A DNA stretch of 64,000 bases from Ceraceosorus guamensis (Eukaryota; Basidiomycota; Exobasidiomycetes; Ceraceosorales; Ceraceosoraceae), in NCBI RefSeq assembly GCF_003144195.1, contig NW_020290075.1, positions 1-64,000 on the forward strand, in the 5' to 3' direction. The position numbers and the translations under genes are program-made. Below the pieces are notes generated by a model that was not told the origin of the DNA, made no database searches, and worked only from the letters and a program-made list of their open reading frames with translations. This document shows, one piece after another, positions 49,592-60,674 of this stretch (its first letter is position 1; every line of letters begins with the position of its first letter).

Positions 49592-52500
49592 ATGTTCGAC
49601 GAGTGGGTAGCCGCTTGCTCTGCTCGCTGTGGTGCCTCGCAGACTTCCACGCACTGACCCGCACATCCCTTGCCACGCTCGCTCACTCTTCAGGTTCGTG
49701 CAAAGTTCGCGCGGAGCGGATCACGGTGCTGCATCGCCGCTCTTCCCGATCGGAGGCAGGGGACCGAGGGAGAGGGAGAGGGAGCGCGAGCGCGAACTGG
49801 ATGGAGTGGAAGGCTTCGAGGATGATTTGCACGCAAGATCACCCGGCTTGGAGTTTGGTGCTGCAGCGGGGGGCAGCGTGCCAGTGACTGCTGTGAGTGC
49901 AGCGGTCACCGGACGCAGGCAGGATGAATGCTGACAGGTCTCGTCTCGCGCCCCCCCCCCCCCCCCCCCCCCGCACGCACAGCTCGAGACCGGCTTTGTA
50001 TCTAGCGACTTGGATATCGGCGGGGGTGTCGGTGCGACGGGCAGCAGCAGCAGCAGTAGCGGCGCACCCATCTTTCAGCTGGGTCGCGTGCAGTACGCCT
50101 TTCCAGCGCCATTGGCGTGCCTCACCGTCTGCAACAACATCCTCACCATGTGTCTGTACGCCCACGTCCACGCACACGCCCACTCTGCCACGGGCGCTGC
50201 AAGCCTGTCCAGCTCGCCATCCGCTCCACCACCACCACCAGCAACGGCAGCAGCAGCAGCGGCAAGACCGCGATTGGTGAGGATCAACCTGGACGATCCC
50301 GAAAGAACAGAAGAGGCAGAGATCCCCTTGCCTCCTCTTCCTCGCACCCGCAGCGGCGCACAGGACCCGAGCTTGGACCAATCGCCGCACAAGATGTTCT
50401 CCGACCCTTCGGGAAGGCATCTGCTCATCAGCACACGCAGCGGCGATAACTTTTACTGGAGCAGCGGGTGGAAGCGAGCGAGGATACTGAGCAAGCTCAA
50501 GGGGATCGTGGTGGAGTGCGTCGCCTGGAACAGAGCCGCTCTGAGCGAAGGCGTGGGATCCGTCGCAGCATCAACGTTGGAGATTCTGCTGGGCACGCGC
50601 AGCGGGCAGGTGTACGAGACGGTGCTCGTCGCGCCACTCGGCGGAGATCCAGACGCTGGCGATGGTGATTTCTTCGATCGCTTGGCACGCAGAGCAGCTG
50701 GCGTGGGCGGGGCAGCGAATGCCGCGTCCGGTCTGGAGATCGACAGGGTGCTTCGCAAGCTTTGCACATTGCCGGAAGAGCAGCCGGTTACGGGTCTGGT
50801 GGCAGAGCCTCTCGTCAAGGAGGCTGGGGGCGGCGGCAGAGCCGCTGCGGAGAGGGCGGTGGTGGTGGTGACTACGAGCACGCGCATATACGAGTTTGTG
50901 GGAGCGCTGGGCAAAAAGGCGAGGTCGAGCAGGCGAAAGGATGCGGATGCCCTGAGCGACACGAGCGAGAGCCTGTATGCGCCGATATTCGAGCCGTACA
51001 GCAAGCAGGACATTGCTCCGCCATTGAGTGAGTGGCCCAGAGAGGAAGCTGCGAGGAGCGAGGTGCTCGTGCGAGGTGCTCGTGCGAGGTGCTCGTGCGA
51101 GGTGCTCGTGCGAAGTGCTCGTGCGAGGTGCTCATGCGAGATGCTCATGCTCGCGACTGGGTTGCGCCATTGCAGGATCCGAATTGCCAGGAGATTTGCC
51201 CTACTCTGAGCTTCACACGTGGGGTGCCGATATCCGCAAAGCGCCCAAGTCCTTGGCTTGGCTCACTGGTGCGTCATACTTGTGCGAGCGTGTCGATGCC
51301 TATCATTGACCCCCCCATCTTCCGCAGGGCCTGGCGTGTACTACGGCCGGCTCTTGTTCGTCGAAGATTCGAGCGACGAGAGCGTGCTGGTCAGCGCCAA
51401 TCTGCTTCCTTATCCGGCCGTATCGGCTTTGGAGGAGCAGGGAGAGGATGGAGCGGTTGCGGAAATTCCGTTGAGCATCGCCCTCAGCGAGTTTCACTTT
51501 TTGCTGCTGTATCAAGATCGCATCACCGGCATCAGCGCGCTAGACGATCGAGTCGTCTTTGAAGAAGCGCTGCCCCTCAAGCCGCACGAGAGGGTGATCA
51601 GGACGACGTTTGATCCAGCGCGAAAGACGTATTGGATATACACGGACGGCAGCATCTTTGAAGTGGTGGTCAAAGACGAGGATCGGGATGTGTGGTGGAT
51701 CTACCTGCAGCGCGGACAATTCGACGCGGCGCTCAAGCACGCAAAGGACGATGTGCACCGAGATGCGGTGCTGTCCAAGCAAGGCGATCGCTTCTTTGCG
51801 GAAGCGAGGTACATTCAAGCTGCTCAGTGCTACGCCAAGGCGGCTAGAAGAGGTTTCGAAGAGATCGTCTTGAAGTTTCTGGATTTGGGTCAGAACGATG
51901 CTCTGCGGTACTTTCTCGTTGCGAGGCTGGAGAGGCTGCGCAAGACGGTGAGTATGAGCGATGCGGACTTGGCGTGCGGACGCTGATGCGCGGCTGTCTA
52001 CAGGAAGTCACGCAGAGGATCATGCTCGCCACATGGCTCATAGAGATCTACCTTGGCAAGATTACCTCCCTCGAAGACACTTTTACCAGCGCGCAAGCAT
52101 CCCCAGAGGCTGATAATTACAAGTTGGAGCGACAAATGCTGGAAGAGGAGCTGAGGGCTTTCTTTGCAACGTACAAGGACTGCCTCGACGCCAAGACGGT
52201 GTTCGGCCTGATCGGGCGGCATGGAAGAACGGAGCTGGAGCTGGCATTTGCAGAGGTGGTGGGAGACTACGAACGCATCGTTAGGCATTGGATTGGCGAG
52301 GGCAATTGGAGCAAGGTCATCGAGACGATCAGCAGTCAAGTAAGTCGCGACGGGGAAAGCTTTGCATCGGCGCTCGGCTAACCCCTACCTGGCGCGCCGC
52401 GCGTGGAAGCCCTCTCTGGACTTGTACTATCGCTTCGCGTCGGTGTTGATGCGCAACGCATCGTCTGCGACGGTAAAGGCGTGGACGAGGCAAGATGCGT

Positions 52501-54006
52501 TACAGCCCAGACGCTTGATCCCCGCTCTGCTGCAATATCGTCCACGGCCGGGACAAGCAAACGAGGCGGTGCGATACCTCCAACACGTCGTCCATGAGCA
52601 GTACAGCTCGGACCCGGCGGTGCACAACCTGCTGCTCACCCTGCTTGCCAAGGGAGAGGGCAGCGCTTCTTCCGAAGCGGCAAATTCGGCTCTGCTGTCT
52701 TTCATCGACGATAGCCGATCCAATCCGATATCTGGAGCGCCGTACTTTGACCTCGACTATGCGCTGCGAACGTGCAGTGCTCAGGGCAGGCACGAAGCGT
52801 GCGTGAGGATTTATGCAAAGATGAAGCTGTACGAGAGCGCAGTGGACATGGCGCTGGATCGAGGGGACGTGGAATCGGCTTGCCTGTGCGCCGAGCTGGT
52901 CACGGGGGATGCGGAGCTGAGACGTCGACTTTGGTTAAAGGCGGCAAAGTACGTGGTGCAGAACCGGAGGGACCTGAAAGCGTGAGTGGGCGCGCAGAGA
53001 GCACCGCCGCGGCACACGGTCTGACGCGGCGCAAACGACAGTGCCATGACCTTTTTATCCCGAACAGATCTACTCTCCATCGAAGACATTTTGCCCTTTT
53101 TCCCCGACTTTGTCGTCATCGACGACTTTAAAGACGAGATTTGCGCATCCTTGGAAAGCTACGCTTCGCGCATTCAGCTGCTCAAGGAGGAGATGGAAGA
53201 GGCGAGCAGGAGCGCCGAGGCGATTCGAGCGGATACCAGAGCGCTGGACAAGCGCTTCGTCACGGTGGAGAGCGACGAAAAGTGCGCGCTTTGCGAAAAG
53301 GAAGTGTGGAATCGGCAATTCTACGTCTTTCCGTGCAAGCACGCCTTTCATGCCGATTGTCTCATTGCAGAGGTGAGCGAGCGCGAGCGCGAGCGCGTAG
53401 AAATGGTCGCTAGAGTCGTCCGTGCTGACGCTCCACGCCCCGCCACGCCACGCCGCGCCGCGCCACGCCACGCAGACGACGAGACACTTGCACCCAAAGA
53501 CGTTGCGTCGAGTGTTTGATCTCCAAGAACAGCTCTCGGCGCTCACTGCTGGTCTAATACCTGCGCTACCACCATCCTACGCTTCAGCACTGGCGTCCAT
53601 GAGCCGCGCAGCCGTGACGCTGCCTCTGGGCGGTCTAAATAGCCTGCGCGAGTACGTCTTGCCGGATCAAGTCATCTCTGCCATCAGCGCTGGCGTGTCG
53701 GTGGGCGTATCCTCTAGTCGAAAAGTGTTGGACCCGTTGGCTCGCAACGAAGCGTGGCGCAACTCTTCTGCTGCTGCTGCACAGCCAGAGCCGGAAAGCG
53801 CAGGCGCGGGCGCGGGCGCCACGGCGACGGCGACGGCGACGGAGGAAGAAGAGGAGAGGATAGAAAAGTTGAGGGACGAGTTGGATGGCATCTTGGCTAG
53901 CGCTTGCGCGGTGTGCGATGGAGCTGTGAGCGCCATCAGCAGACCGTTTGTGAATGTTGCAGCCAGCAATGTGGACGCCAAGGAGGCGGACGATTGGGCG
54001 CTTTAG
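49592..54006 (+). CDS. vps18: Vps18/Pep3, core subunit of HOPS/CORVET tethering complexes
   Basis: Class C vacuolar protein sorting subunit needed for endosome and vacuole fusion. Nine exons (49592-49602, 49694-49892, 49983-51027, 51176-51268, 51328-51947, 52004-52339, 52410-52981, 53042-53372, 53476-54006) close in phase to 1245 residues. The start MFDEFV is split after 11 bases by a GTGGGT donor. Seen: the beta-propeller part with FQLGRVQYAFPAPL, DPSGRHLLISTRSGDNFYW, ILLGTRSGQVYE and LPGDLPYSELHTWGADIRKAPKSLAWLTGPGVYYG; the clathrin-repeat helices with RTTFDPARKTYWIYTDGSI, MLATWLIEIYLGKI and LDLYYRFASVLM; then LLSIEDILPFFPDFVVIDDFKDEICASLE and a C-terminal RING-H2, CALC...CKHAFHADCL. A Glu/Ala-rich insert follows the RING. 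Introns contain a poly-C tract and a minisatellite. Confidence 0.96.
49951..49972. repeat. Poly-C tract (22) before a VPS18 3' splice site
   Basis: A pure C22 run followed by GCACGCACAG, the acceptor of exon 3 at 49983. It takes the place of the usual mixed polypyrimidine tract. Confidence 0.95.
51061..51150. repeat. 13-base minisatellite in a VPS18 intron
   Basis: About seven copies of AGGTGCTCGTGCG, with variants near the right end, inside intron 51028-51175. Each unit contains a GGTGC donor-like word. Confidence 0.9.
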
Positions 54007-54563
54007 CGGGAGGCGAATGCGGCGCGCTCGCTGTACTCCTGTGGACCTGCGCGCGCGCGCGCGCTGTCTCTCCTCTCTCTCCTCGCAGAGTCATGTCCGC
54101 GGCGCTCGCGACCGAAGCATTCAATATTCGTGATTGTCTGGATCGTCTTGTATCCCCGGCAATCAGCACGTGCAATGCAGGATCGAGTCGAGGTGAGGTG
54201 CTGCCCAGAGTAGGCTGGGCTGACTTGTCCTCACAACACGCGTGATTATTTGAACCTTTGAGCGCACGCACGTCACGCCGTGTCTGCGAGTTGCACGTGA
54301 CGTGTACGCGGTTTTGCCGAGAGATGGCGCGTGAAGCGGACGCACGAGTCGAAAGTCGTGAGTCTGTGTCGTGCGCGCGTCGCATGTGTGAAGCTCTGTC
54401 ACGCACCACCATACAAGCATACAAGCGACTCACCTTTCTTTGCTCTACAGCTGCAGCAAGCACGTCAAAAGGTGGCGACTTTAGTAATCATTGCGAGTTC
54501 GCTTGCACACGGGGAGAGGAGAGGGCGACCTCCTCTGCCAGCACAAACGGAGGCGCGGACGCC
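54007..54563. promoter_or_regulatory. Upstream region of the mitochondrial kinase
   Basis: Contains a (GC)n alternating run at 54050-54064 and TTGCACGTGACGTGTACG at 54292-54309 (E-box next to a CRE-like GACGTG). A frame is open from 54258 into the kinase, but its first part has no protein-like features. Confidence 0.4.
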
Positions 54564-54772
54564 ATGCCGATGGCGATGGCGGTGTCCTCGGCGATGTCCT
54601 CGAGGAGCGCAGCTGCCGAGTCACGATGTTTGGGCGGAGCGCGGTGCAATGTATGCGTCGCGTGGCGGTGGGGAAGAACACAGCAGCAGCAAGTAAAGCT
54701 ATCAGAGCGTCGCAGCGAGCAGCGCGAGAAGCGAGTGCAAGGTCGACGATGGCTGCACAGTCGCAGTCGCAG

Positions 54773-54811
<39 letters not shown>

Positions 54812-57764
54812 AGGCTGCAGCTCCTTTACCAGCTCTACTCGCGCTTTCACTTCCTCCTCCTCGTGCTCTGCCTCTTCCCCTGCAGCGCACAACGGCGATG
54901 ATGCGCAACAGTCGACAACGGCCGCAACCGATTCTCCACGATCTCAGCGACTTCGAGCGCCTGCAGTGCACGCTTCCTCGCTCACTTCGCGCTGGTCCAC
55001 CGCAAAGTCAGCTTCAAGCGGAATCGGTCCCATCCTCTCGCATCCCGCGCCTGCTCCGTCTGGCTCCTCCTCCTCCTCCTCCTCCCAAGGCAACGGCAAC
55101 GGCAACGGCAATGAGGATCTGTCTTCATCGCTCGGCAGACACTTTTACCTCAACAAGGCGTTGGAGAGCTACGCTTCTAGACCCAGCACGCGCATCACGC
55201 TCAGACAACTCGTCTTTTTTGGAAGGAGGGTGCTCAATGAGAGCAGAGATGCGCCTGCTGTTGGCGTTGGCGTTGGAGTGGGGGCGCACGCGCACGCGCA
55301 CGAGTCGATGGAGGAGAGCAAGATCATACGAGTGAGTCGTGCCGTGTTGGCGGTGCGCGGATCAAAGCTTGCTGACATATGCGCGCGCGCGCGCGCACAG
55401 TCGGCCAACTACGTGCGACAGGAACTGCCTATCCGCTTGGCTCACCGCATACGTGACCTGCAGGCGTTGCCGTTCGTGGTGATGACCAACAAGCATCTGG
55501 GCCAAGTCTACAATGTGCGTGCGCGTGCGCGTGAGCGTGCGCATTGTCGTTGCCCCTCGCCCCTCGTCCTCACTCGTGTCCCACGCACACACACCCATCG
55601 CAGAAATATTGGCACGCCTTTGAGACGTTTAGGCGATTCCCTGCTATCCGCACCATGGAGGACAATGAGGCGTTTTGCTCGACGCTCAAAGCGGCCCTGA
55701 CAGATCAGTGAGCAAAGCGCGGCGCGGCGAAGTGTCGCATGGCGTCGCGTCGCGTCGCTCACGTTCAGCATCTCATCCCCTTTCGCAGCCTCACCATCAT
55801 TCCTTCCCTCACGCTGGGCATCGTCGAAGAGTCGGACCATCTATCCGCACAGAGGCTGGATAGGTTCATGGAGCGCATGCTCAGAAGTCGCATCGGTGAG
55901 TGCTTACGTGCGCGTGCGCGTGCACCTGCGCGTGCGTTGATTAGCCGGCGCTCTGCTGACCATCTGGCGTGGCGCACCGTGATCAGCTCGACGCGTGCTT
56001 GCCGAGCAGCACATTGCTCTATCGGAAGCGTGAGTGCGCGGAAGGGGGAAATGTGGGTGAGGGTGCGGGAGTGGGTGCAAGCGCGGGTGCGGTCGCGGTG
56101 CGCTGTGCAGATGCTGACCACGTTTCCGCGCACGACAGCCTCGACGACCCATTCCACTTTTTCGACACTCCCTCGCAAGCATCGACACCGGCAGCGGCAG
56201 ACGGCGAGCATGTTGGCATCATCTACACGTCGTTGTGCGTCTCGGACGTGGTGCGCAAGGGCATCAAGCTGCTCAGGGACATGTTTGCGAGAGAGACTGG
56301 AAGGAATGCGAGCGACGAATGGATCCCCATCGTGGCGCTGGACGGTGACTTGGAGGCCAGGTGAGTGTAGCGGTGGGGAATGACGGACGTCTGAGCCGCT
56401 CGCTCACGGGCTTGTGCGGCAGGTTCGCGTACATACCCGAACATCTCGAAGTGAGTTTAGAGCGCCTGCACAACACAACACAGCACAGCACAGCACAGCA
56501 CAGCACAGCACAGCACAGCACACCCCAGTACATACAGCTCACCCGCAAGTCCCACCCCCAGTACATTATCTTTGAGCTGCTCAAGAACGCAATGTCGGCA
56601 GTCATGAAGCGTCCCATGGAGGAGCGCGATGAGATACGTGGGTGCCGCGCGCGCATACTGTAGAGTCACTCGTGACTGAAGCGCATCCCCCCCTTTTAGC
56701 CATTCGCGTAACCATTGTGGAAGGCCCGCCTGATGAAGACCTCATCGTGCGGATATCTGATTGTGCGTTTCTCGTTGTGCGCGCGCGCCTGCGTCACACC
56801 TCGCTAATGCCCCGCTCTGCTCAGGTGGCGGCGGCCTGCCTGACCTCGTCGAGTCGCTGGCATCGCACGACACTTTTCAGTCCTGGAGACCCCTCTTGCC
56901 GGGCAACGTGGCACCCAAGGCGTCGGCGCATGCACATCCCATCTTGGCAGCGGCAGCAGAAGGCAGGGAGATGCCACCGGCATCGGACGACGAGTTGCCA
57001 GCTGGTTCGCTGGACGCTACTGCTGCTGCTGCTGCTGCTGTGCCGGCTCCTGCGCCGCGACGAGCGTACCCGGAGCCTCACAAGAAAGCCGACGTGACGT
57101 CGGGCGATCGTGCGCTGATCGACGTTTTGACCAGCTTTTCAAGCGTCAGAAAGAGGCTGGAGCTGGAGCATGTGCTCAGGGATCGACGAGGAGAGCAGAG
57201 AAAGTTGGCGCCGCCTGGATTGGCTGTCAGCGAAGGTTACCGCATTACGGATACAGGTCTAGGGAGCAGACAGAGGCTCGAGGCCCTGAAAAGCACAAAG
57301 GAGTTCAAAGGTGGGTAGCGGGGGCGCGCACTCGCGAGCGCTCGCAAGCCGCGCACTCACTCACTCTGATCCGCGCACTCTGATCCCCGCACAGGCACCG
57401 TTGCGGAACAAATGGCGAATGCGAGCGGTCGCAGCGGGCTCGCTTCCGGCGCTTCCGGCGCTTCCGGCGCATCTCCAGCTGCTCTCCAGCCTGCGTGGTT
57501 GCCGCGAGGCGACGACGGCACGTCTGCCCACGTCATGCGCAAAGAGACTGGATTGGGCTTACCAATGACGAGGATATACACCGAGTTTCTGGGAGGCAGA
57601 TTGACACTTCGTAGCGTCGACGGGTGAGTTTTTGCGAGCGCGTTCGGCGAGTCACAATGAGCTCATATTCGTGGTGCATTGCGTTCAGGGGCGGGCTGGA
57701 CGTCTACTTGCGCCTACAGAAACTCGGAGACAAGCAGGAGCAAATCGACGACATTGAATTGTAG
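54564..57764 (+). CDS. Mitochondrial pyruvate/branched-chain dehydrogenase kinase
   Basis: Histidine-kinase-like enzyme of the GHKL fold that phosphorylates and switches off the E1 subunit of mitochondrial 2-oxoacid dehydrogenases. Twelve exons (54564-55331, 55401-55514, 55604-55707, 55789-55895, 55987-56029, 56139-56360, 56423-56450, 56562-56637, 56700-56762, 56825-57310, 57395-57623, 57689-57764) close in phase to 771 residues, longer than the usual 400-450 because of disordered inserts. Seen: an Arg/Ser-rich presequence-like N-terminus, HFYLNKALESYASRP, LRQLVFFGR, SANYVRQELPIRLAHRIRDLQALP, EDNEAFCSTL, DRFMERMLRSRIARRVLAEQHIALSEA, the N-box FELLKNAMSAV, G1 box SDCGGGLPD and G2 box GLGLPMTRIYTEFLGG. 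Start choice (ATG 54564) is uncertain. Similar to yeast Pkp1/Pkp2; which substrate it controls is not determinable here. Confidence 0.93.
56473..56522. repeat. CACAG pentamer array before a 3' splice site
   Basis: About eight copies of ACAGC within intron 56451-56561, each creating an AG upstream of the acceptor used at 56559-56561. Confidence 0.9.
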
Positions 57765-57905
57765 CGCGCGCCCGCGCGCACAAGTCTCGCATTGGACCGC
57801 AACGAATGGATGCAGTTGTTTGCGATGGAGTGCTCGTAGTGAGCGCCGTTGGATGCGTGCTCCTCGTCGCGGACTCGCAGAAGCATCTCTTTCCGTACCC
57901 CTCCT

Positions 57906-58547
57906 CTACCCCCTGCTGACCCACTTCAGCATCGATTTGCCCAACGACGTCCTCGTGCCGGTGAGGGAGAGCGTGCGCAGGACGCGGCTAGACATTTCGC
58001 TTTGCCCACTCGACGACGACGACGATGGCTTGAACGCGATGTTGCCGGGACGGGCGGCAATGTTGTTCGCGTCGAGACGACGACAATCTGGATGGGTGCA
58101 TCGCAGCGCGTGCTTTTGAACTGAGCGTGGTGTGGTGGGCACGACTCTCGCGTCGTCGTGCAGCTCAGGGCTGATCGTGGCAGAGGCGCGACTCGATCGC
58201 CAGGGCTTCGTATCGACGTCTTTGCGGTACGACGCCGCACCGCCGTGGTGCTCGTTCCAACGCCTCAGGCTGGAGCCCGACTCGTCGTCAGAGTGGTAGG
58301 AGGTGGATGCTTGATCGAAGCGAGTAGGCGCTTCGCGAGGTAGCGAGCCGAGCTTGTTGTCCGACATGAATGCGGGCGCTTTGCCCTTGCTGCTGGCTTG
58401 TTGTCGAGGCTTTGTCTCCAGCGATGCGCGCGTCACGTCTGACATTTCGATGTCGATGGGCTGCGAAAGGGCGTCCTTGCTTCCTGCGCAGCTCACGTCC
58501 AGCGCGAGCAGCAGCGTGCCAAGAAGGAGAGAAAGGAACAGCTTCAT
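57906..58547 (-). CDS. Small secreted protein (effector candidate)
   Basis: 213 residues from the ATG at 58547, chosen because it opens a clear signal peptide (MKLFLSLLLGTLLLALDVSC, cleavage likely after AG or SCAG); the frame runs further upstream to 58910 but that part reads as leader. The mature protein is hydrophilic, Ser/Arg/Asp rich, with two cysteines close together (RCTHPDC) and no known domain. A TATA-like sequence (AAATATAG, 58639-58646 on the minus strand) lies about 95 bases before the ATG. Convergent with the kinase gene, 141 bases apart. Role unknown; secretion is inferred from the leader only. Confidence 0.65.
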   Translation of the reverse strand: MKLFLSLLLGTLLLALDVSCAGSKDALSQPIDIEMSDVTRASLETKPRQQASSKGKAPAFMSDNKLGSLPREAPTRFDQASTSYHSDDESGSSLRRWNEHHGGAASYRKDVDTKPWRSSRASATISPELHDDARVVPTTPRSVQKHALRCTHPDCRRLDANNIAARPGNIAFKPSSSSSSGQSEMSSRVLRTLSLTGTRTSLGKSMLKWVSRG

Positions 58548-59183
58548 TGTGGGCGCGCGCGCGCGATCCCCGTCGTTGCGCGCTTGGGACTCGTTTCGCG
58601 CACGAAAAAGTGAATGTTCAAGAAGAGGCTCAAAGGCACTATATTTGTTGGCACGCCAAGCTCGCACAGCTTGCTGTGAGCGAGAAAGAAAAAGAGATGG
58701 AGATTCGCGAGCGCGGCAGAAAGCAAGAGGCAACCCCCTCTCTCTAGCGCGCATTTTATACCTCTTAGCAGCGCGAGACGCAGCGCGAGCAAGACGACGA
58801 CCTCTCTGGTCATCTCTCGACGACGGTCTCGACGCGGGGCAGATCAAATCAGATTTCCTGGGGGGACGGATCAGTGGCGAGCACCCGTGCGAGGACCTCA
58901 CCGGTTTCATGTTGCCATTGACGCCCGCGGCGGGCCCGCGCGATCAAATGTGACTGCGTACGTGCGGCGTCGAACAAGTCGTGAGTCGCGGCGGCGAGTC
59001 GGAAGTGTCGCTCAGCGTGAAGCCAGCACACGGCCACGGCCCAGCTCAAGCATCGATCGCATCAACACATTCCATTTTTTGTGTGCGAGCGCGTGCGAGC
59101 GCGTGCGAGCGCGTGCGATGCGGACGTTTATCTATCTATGTGTGCGCGAGCCATCTATGTGTGCGCGCTATGTGCGCTTCGCC
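58548..59183. promoter_or_regulatory. Spacer upstream of the secreted protein, downstream of the NADH dehydrogenase
   Basis: Contains the TATA-like site of the secreted gene, a GCGCGCGCGCGCGATC run at 58553-58567 just upstream of its ATG, a second TATA-like stretch ATTTTATACC at 58753-58762, and GCGTGCGAGCGCGTGCGAGC repeats at 59088-59117. No other gene seen. Confidence 0.4.
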
Positions 59184-60639
59184 CTACTCCCTGGTAATGT
59201 CTCTGCCAAAGAGCCACACCTTGACCCAATCCGCCGCGACTTGGGTTCGATTGCGCAGACTGAAGAGCATGCTGAGGTATGCCGATCTCCAAAACAAGTA
59301 CGTGGCAGTTCCCGAAGCGGAAATGGAAGCGCCGTTGGAGAGGGGCACGTCTGCTATGGCTCGCTCGCCGCCAATGTAGGCCAAGCTGCCATTGTTTGTG
59401 AATTTGAAAGGTGGCAACTTGGCAGCCCTGTCTGCCCGCTTTTGCAGCTTCTCCACCTCGTCCGATGGTCTGCCTGCACGCAGCGCCTCCGAGGCCTTCT
59501 GAGCCAGCTGATCCGCATGAGCCAGCTGCGCAAAGATCTTGGCAATGTAGGAGCCTTGCTGCGAAGCGGCTTGAGCCGTGGGAGCCCACTGAGTCGCTGT
59601 GGCGTCGCCCACGGCAAAGATGCTATCCTCGGCGCCAATCAATCTCAGCTGCTCATCCACCTTTAAACCTCTTCGCTCCGTCTGCGTCTCCTTGAGTTGA
59701 GCCTGCAAGTCGCGGCTGATCGGCCTGCTCGTATTTCCCGCGGCCCAGATGAGCATGCCGCAGGGCAAATTGACGATGCCTTCTGGGCCTTGCATCGTCA
59801 CGCTCTTTTCATCCAGTCCCTTGACCATGTGCTTGGCGAGAATGTCGATCTTGTTGGATTTGAATGTGCTCTCCGTGTACTCCACCAGACCCTTGCTGAA
59901 TGCGGGCAGAATCTGAGGCAGCGCTTCGACAAGCGTCACGCGAACGCGATTCGCGACGGCCTGTGGGCGTGGCGACGTGTGGGCGTGAGCGTGGGCGTGG
60001 GCGTGGCGACGTGTGGGCGTGGGCGTGGGCGTGAGCGTGGGCGTGAGCGTGGGCGTGGGTGTGAGCGTGAGCGTGAGCATCTTCAGCGGGATAGTGTAAC
60101 GCGCGCGCTCGCGCAACTCACACTGGAACGACGCGCGTGGCGAGAGGTGCACTCGTCTCGTCAGCGCGGGTCCACAATTAGCGACGCAAATCCTATTCCC
60201 CCCAACCCCGCACTCACGGGTACCACTTGCTCAGATCATCCACAAAGTCGTGCATCTCCGCTGCCGCTTCCACGCCCGTAGGTCCTCCACCAACAACGCA
60301 AATGTGCAGCAACCTATCCATCTCCTCATCCGACTGGCCCACCAAGCTAGCCTTTTCGATCAGATCCATGATGCGCTGCCTGATCTTGCTGGCATCCTGC
60401 AATTCCTTGAGGAAGAATGCGTGCTCCTTGATGCCAGGAATGTTGAACGTTTGATTCTGCGAGCCGACGGCCACGACGAGATAGTCGTACTTGACAGTCG
60501 TCTCGCTGCCATTGTTTGCCCCGTAGATTTCGCTGTTGCGGTCTTCAAAGGTGACGGTCTTGTCCTTGACGTTGATCTTGGTGGCCTCTGCTTCGAGCAC
60601 CTGCACTTCGCGAGTCTTGTAGCGTGTATTGTGCCTGCG

Positions 60640-60674
<35 letters not shown>

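Noticed and set aside
54258-54563. In-frame extension upstream of the kinase start
   Set aside because: No conserved residues, contains promoter-like CACGTGACGTG; the ATG at 54564 gives a more plausible presequence.
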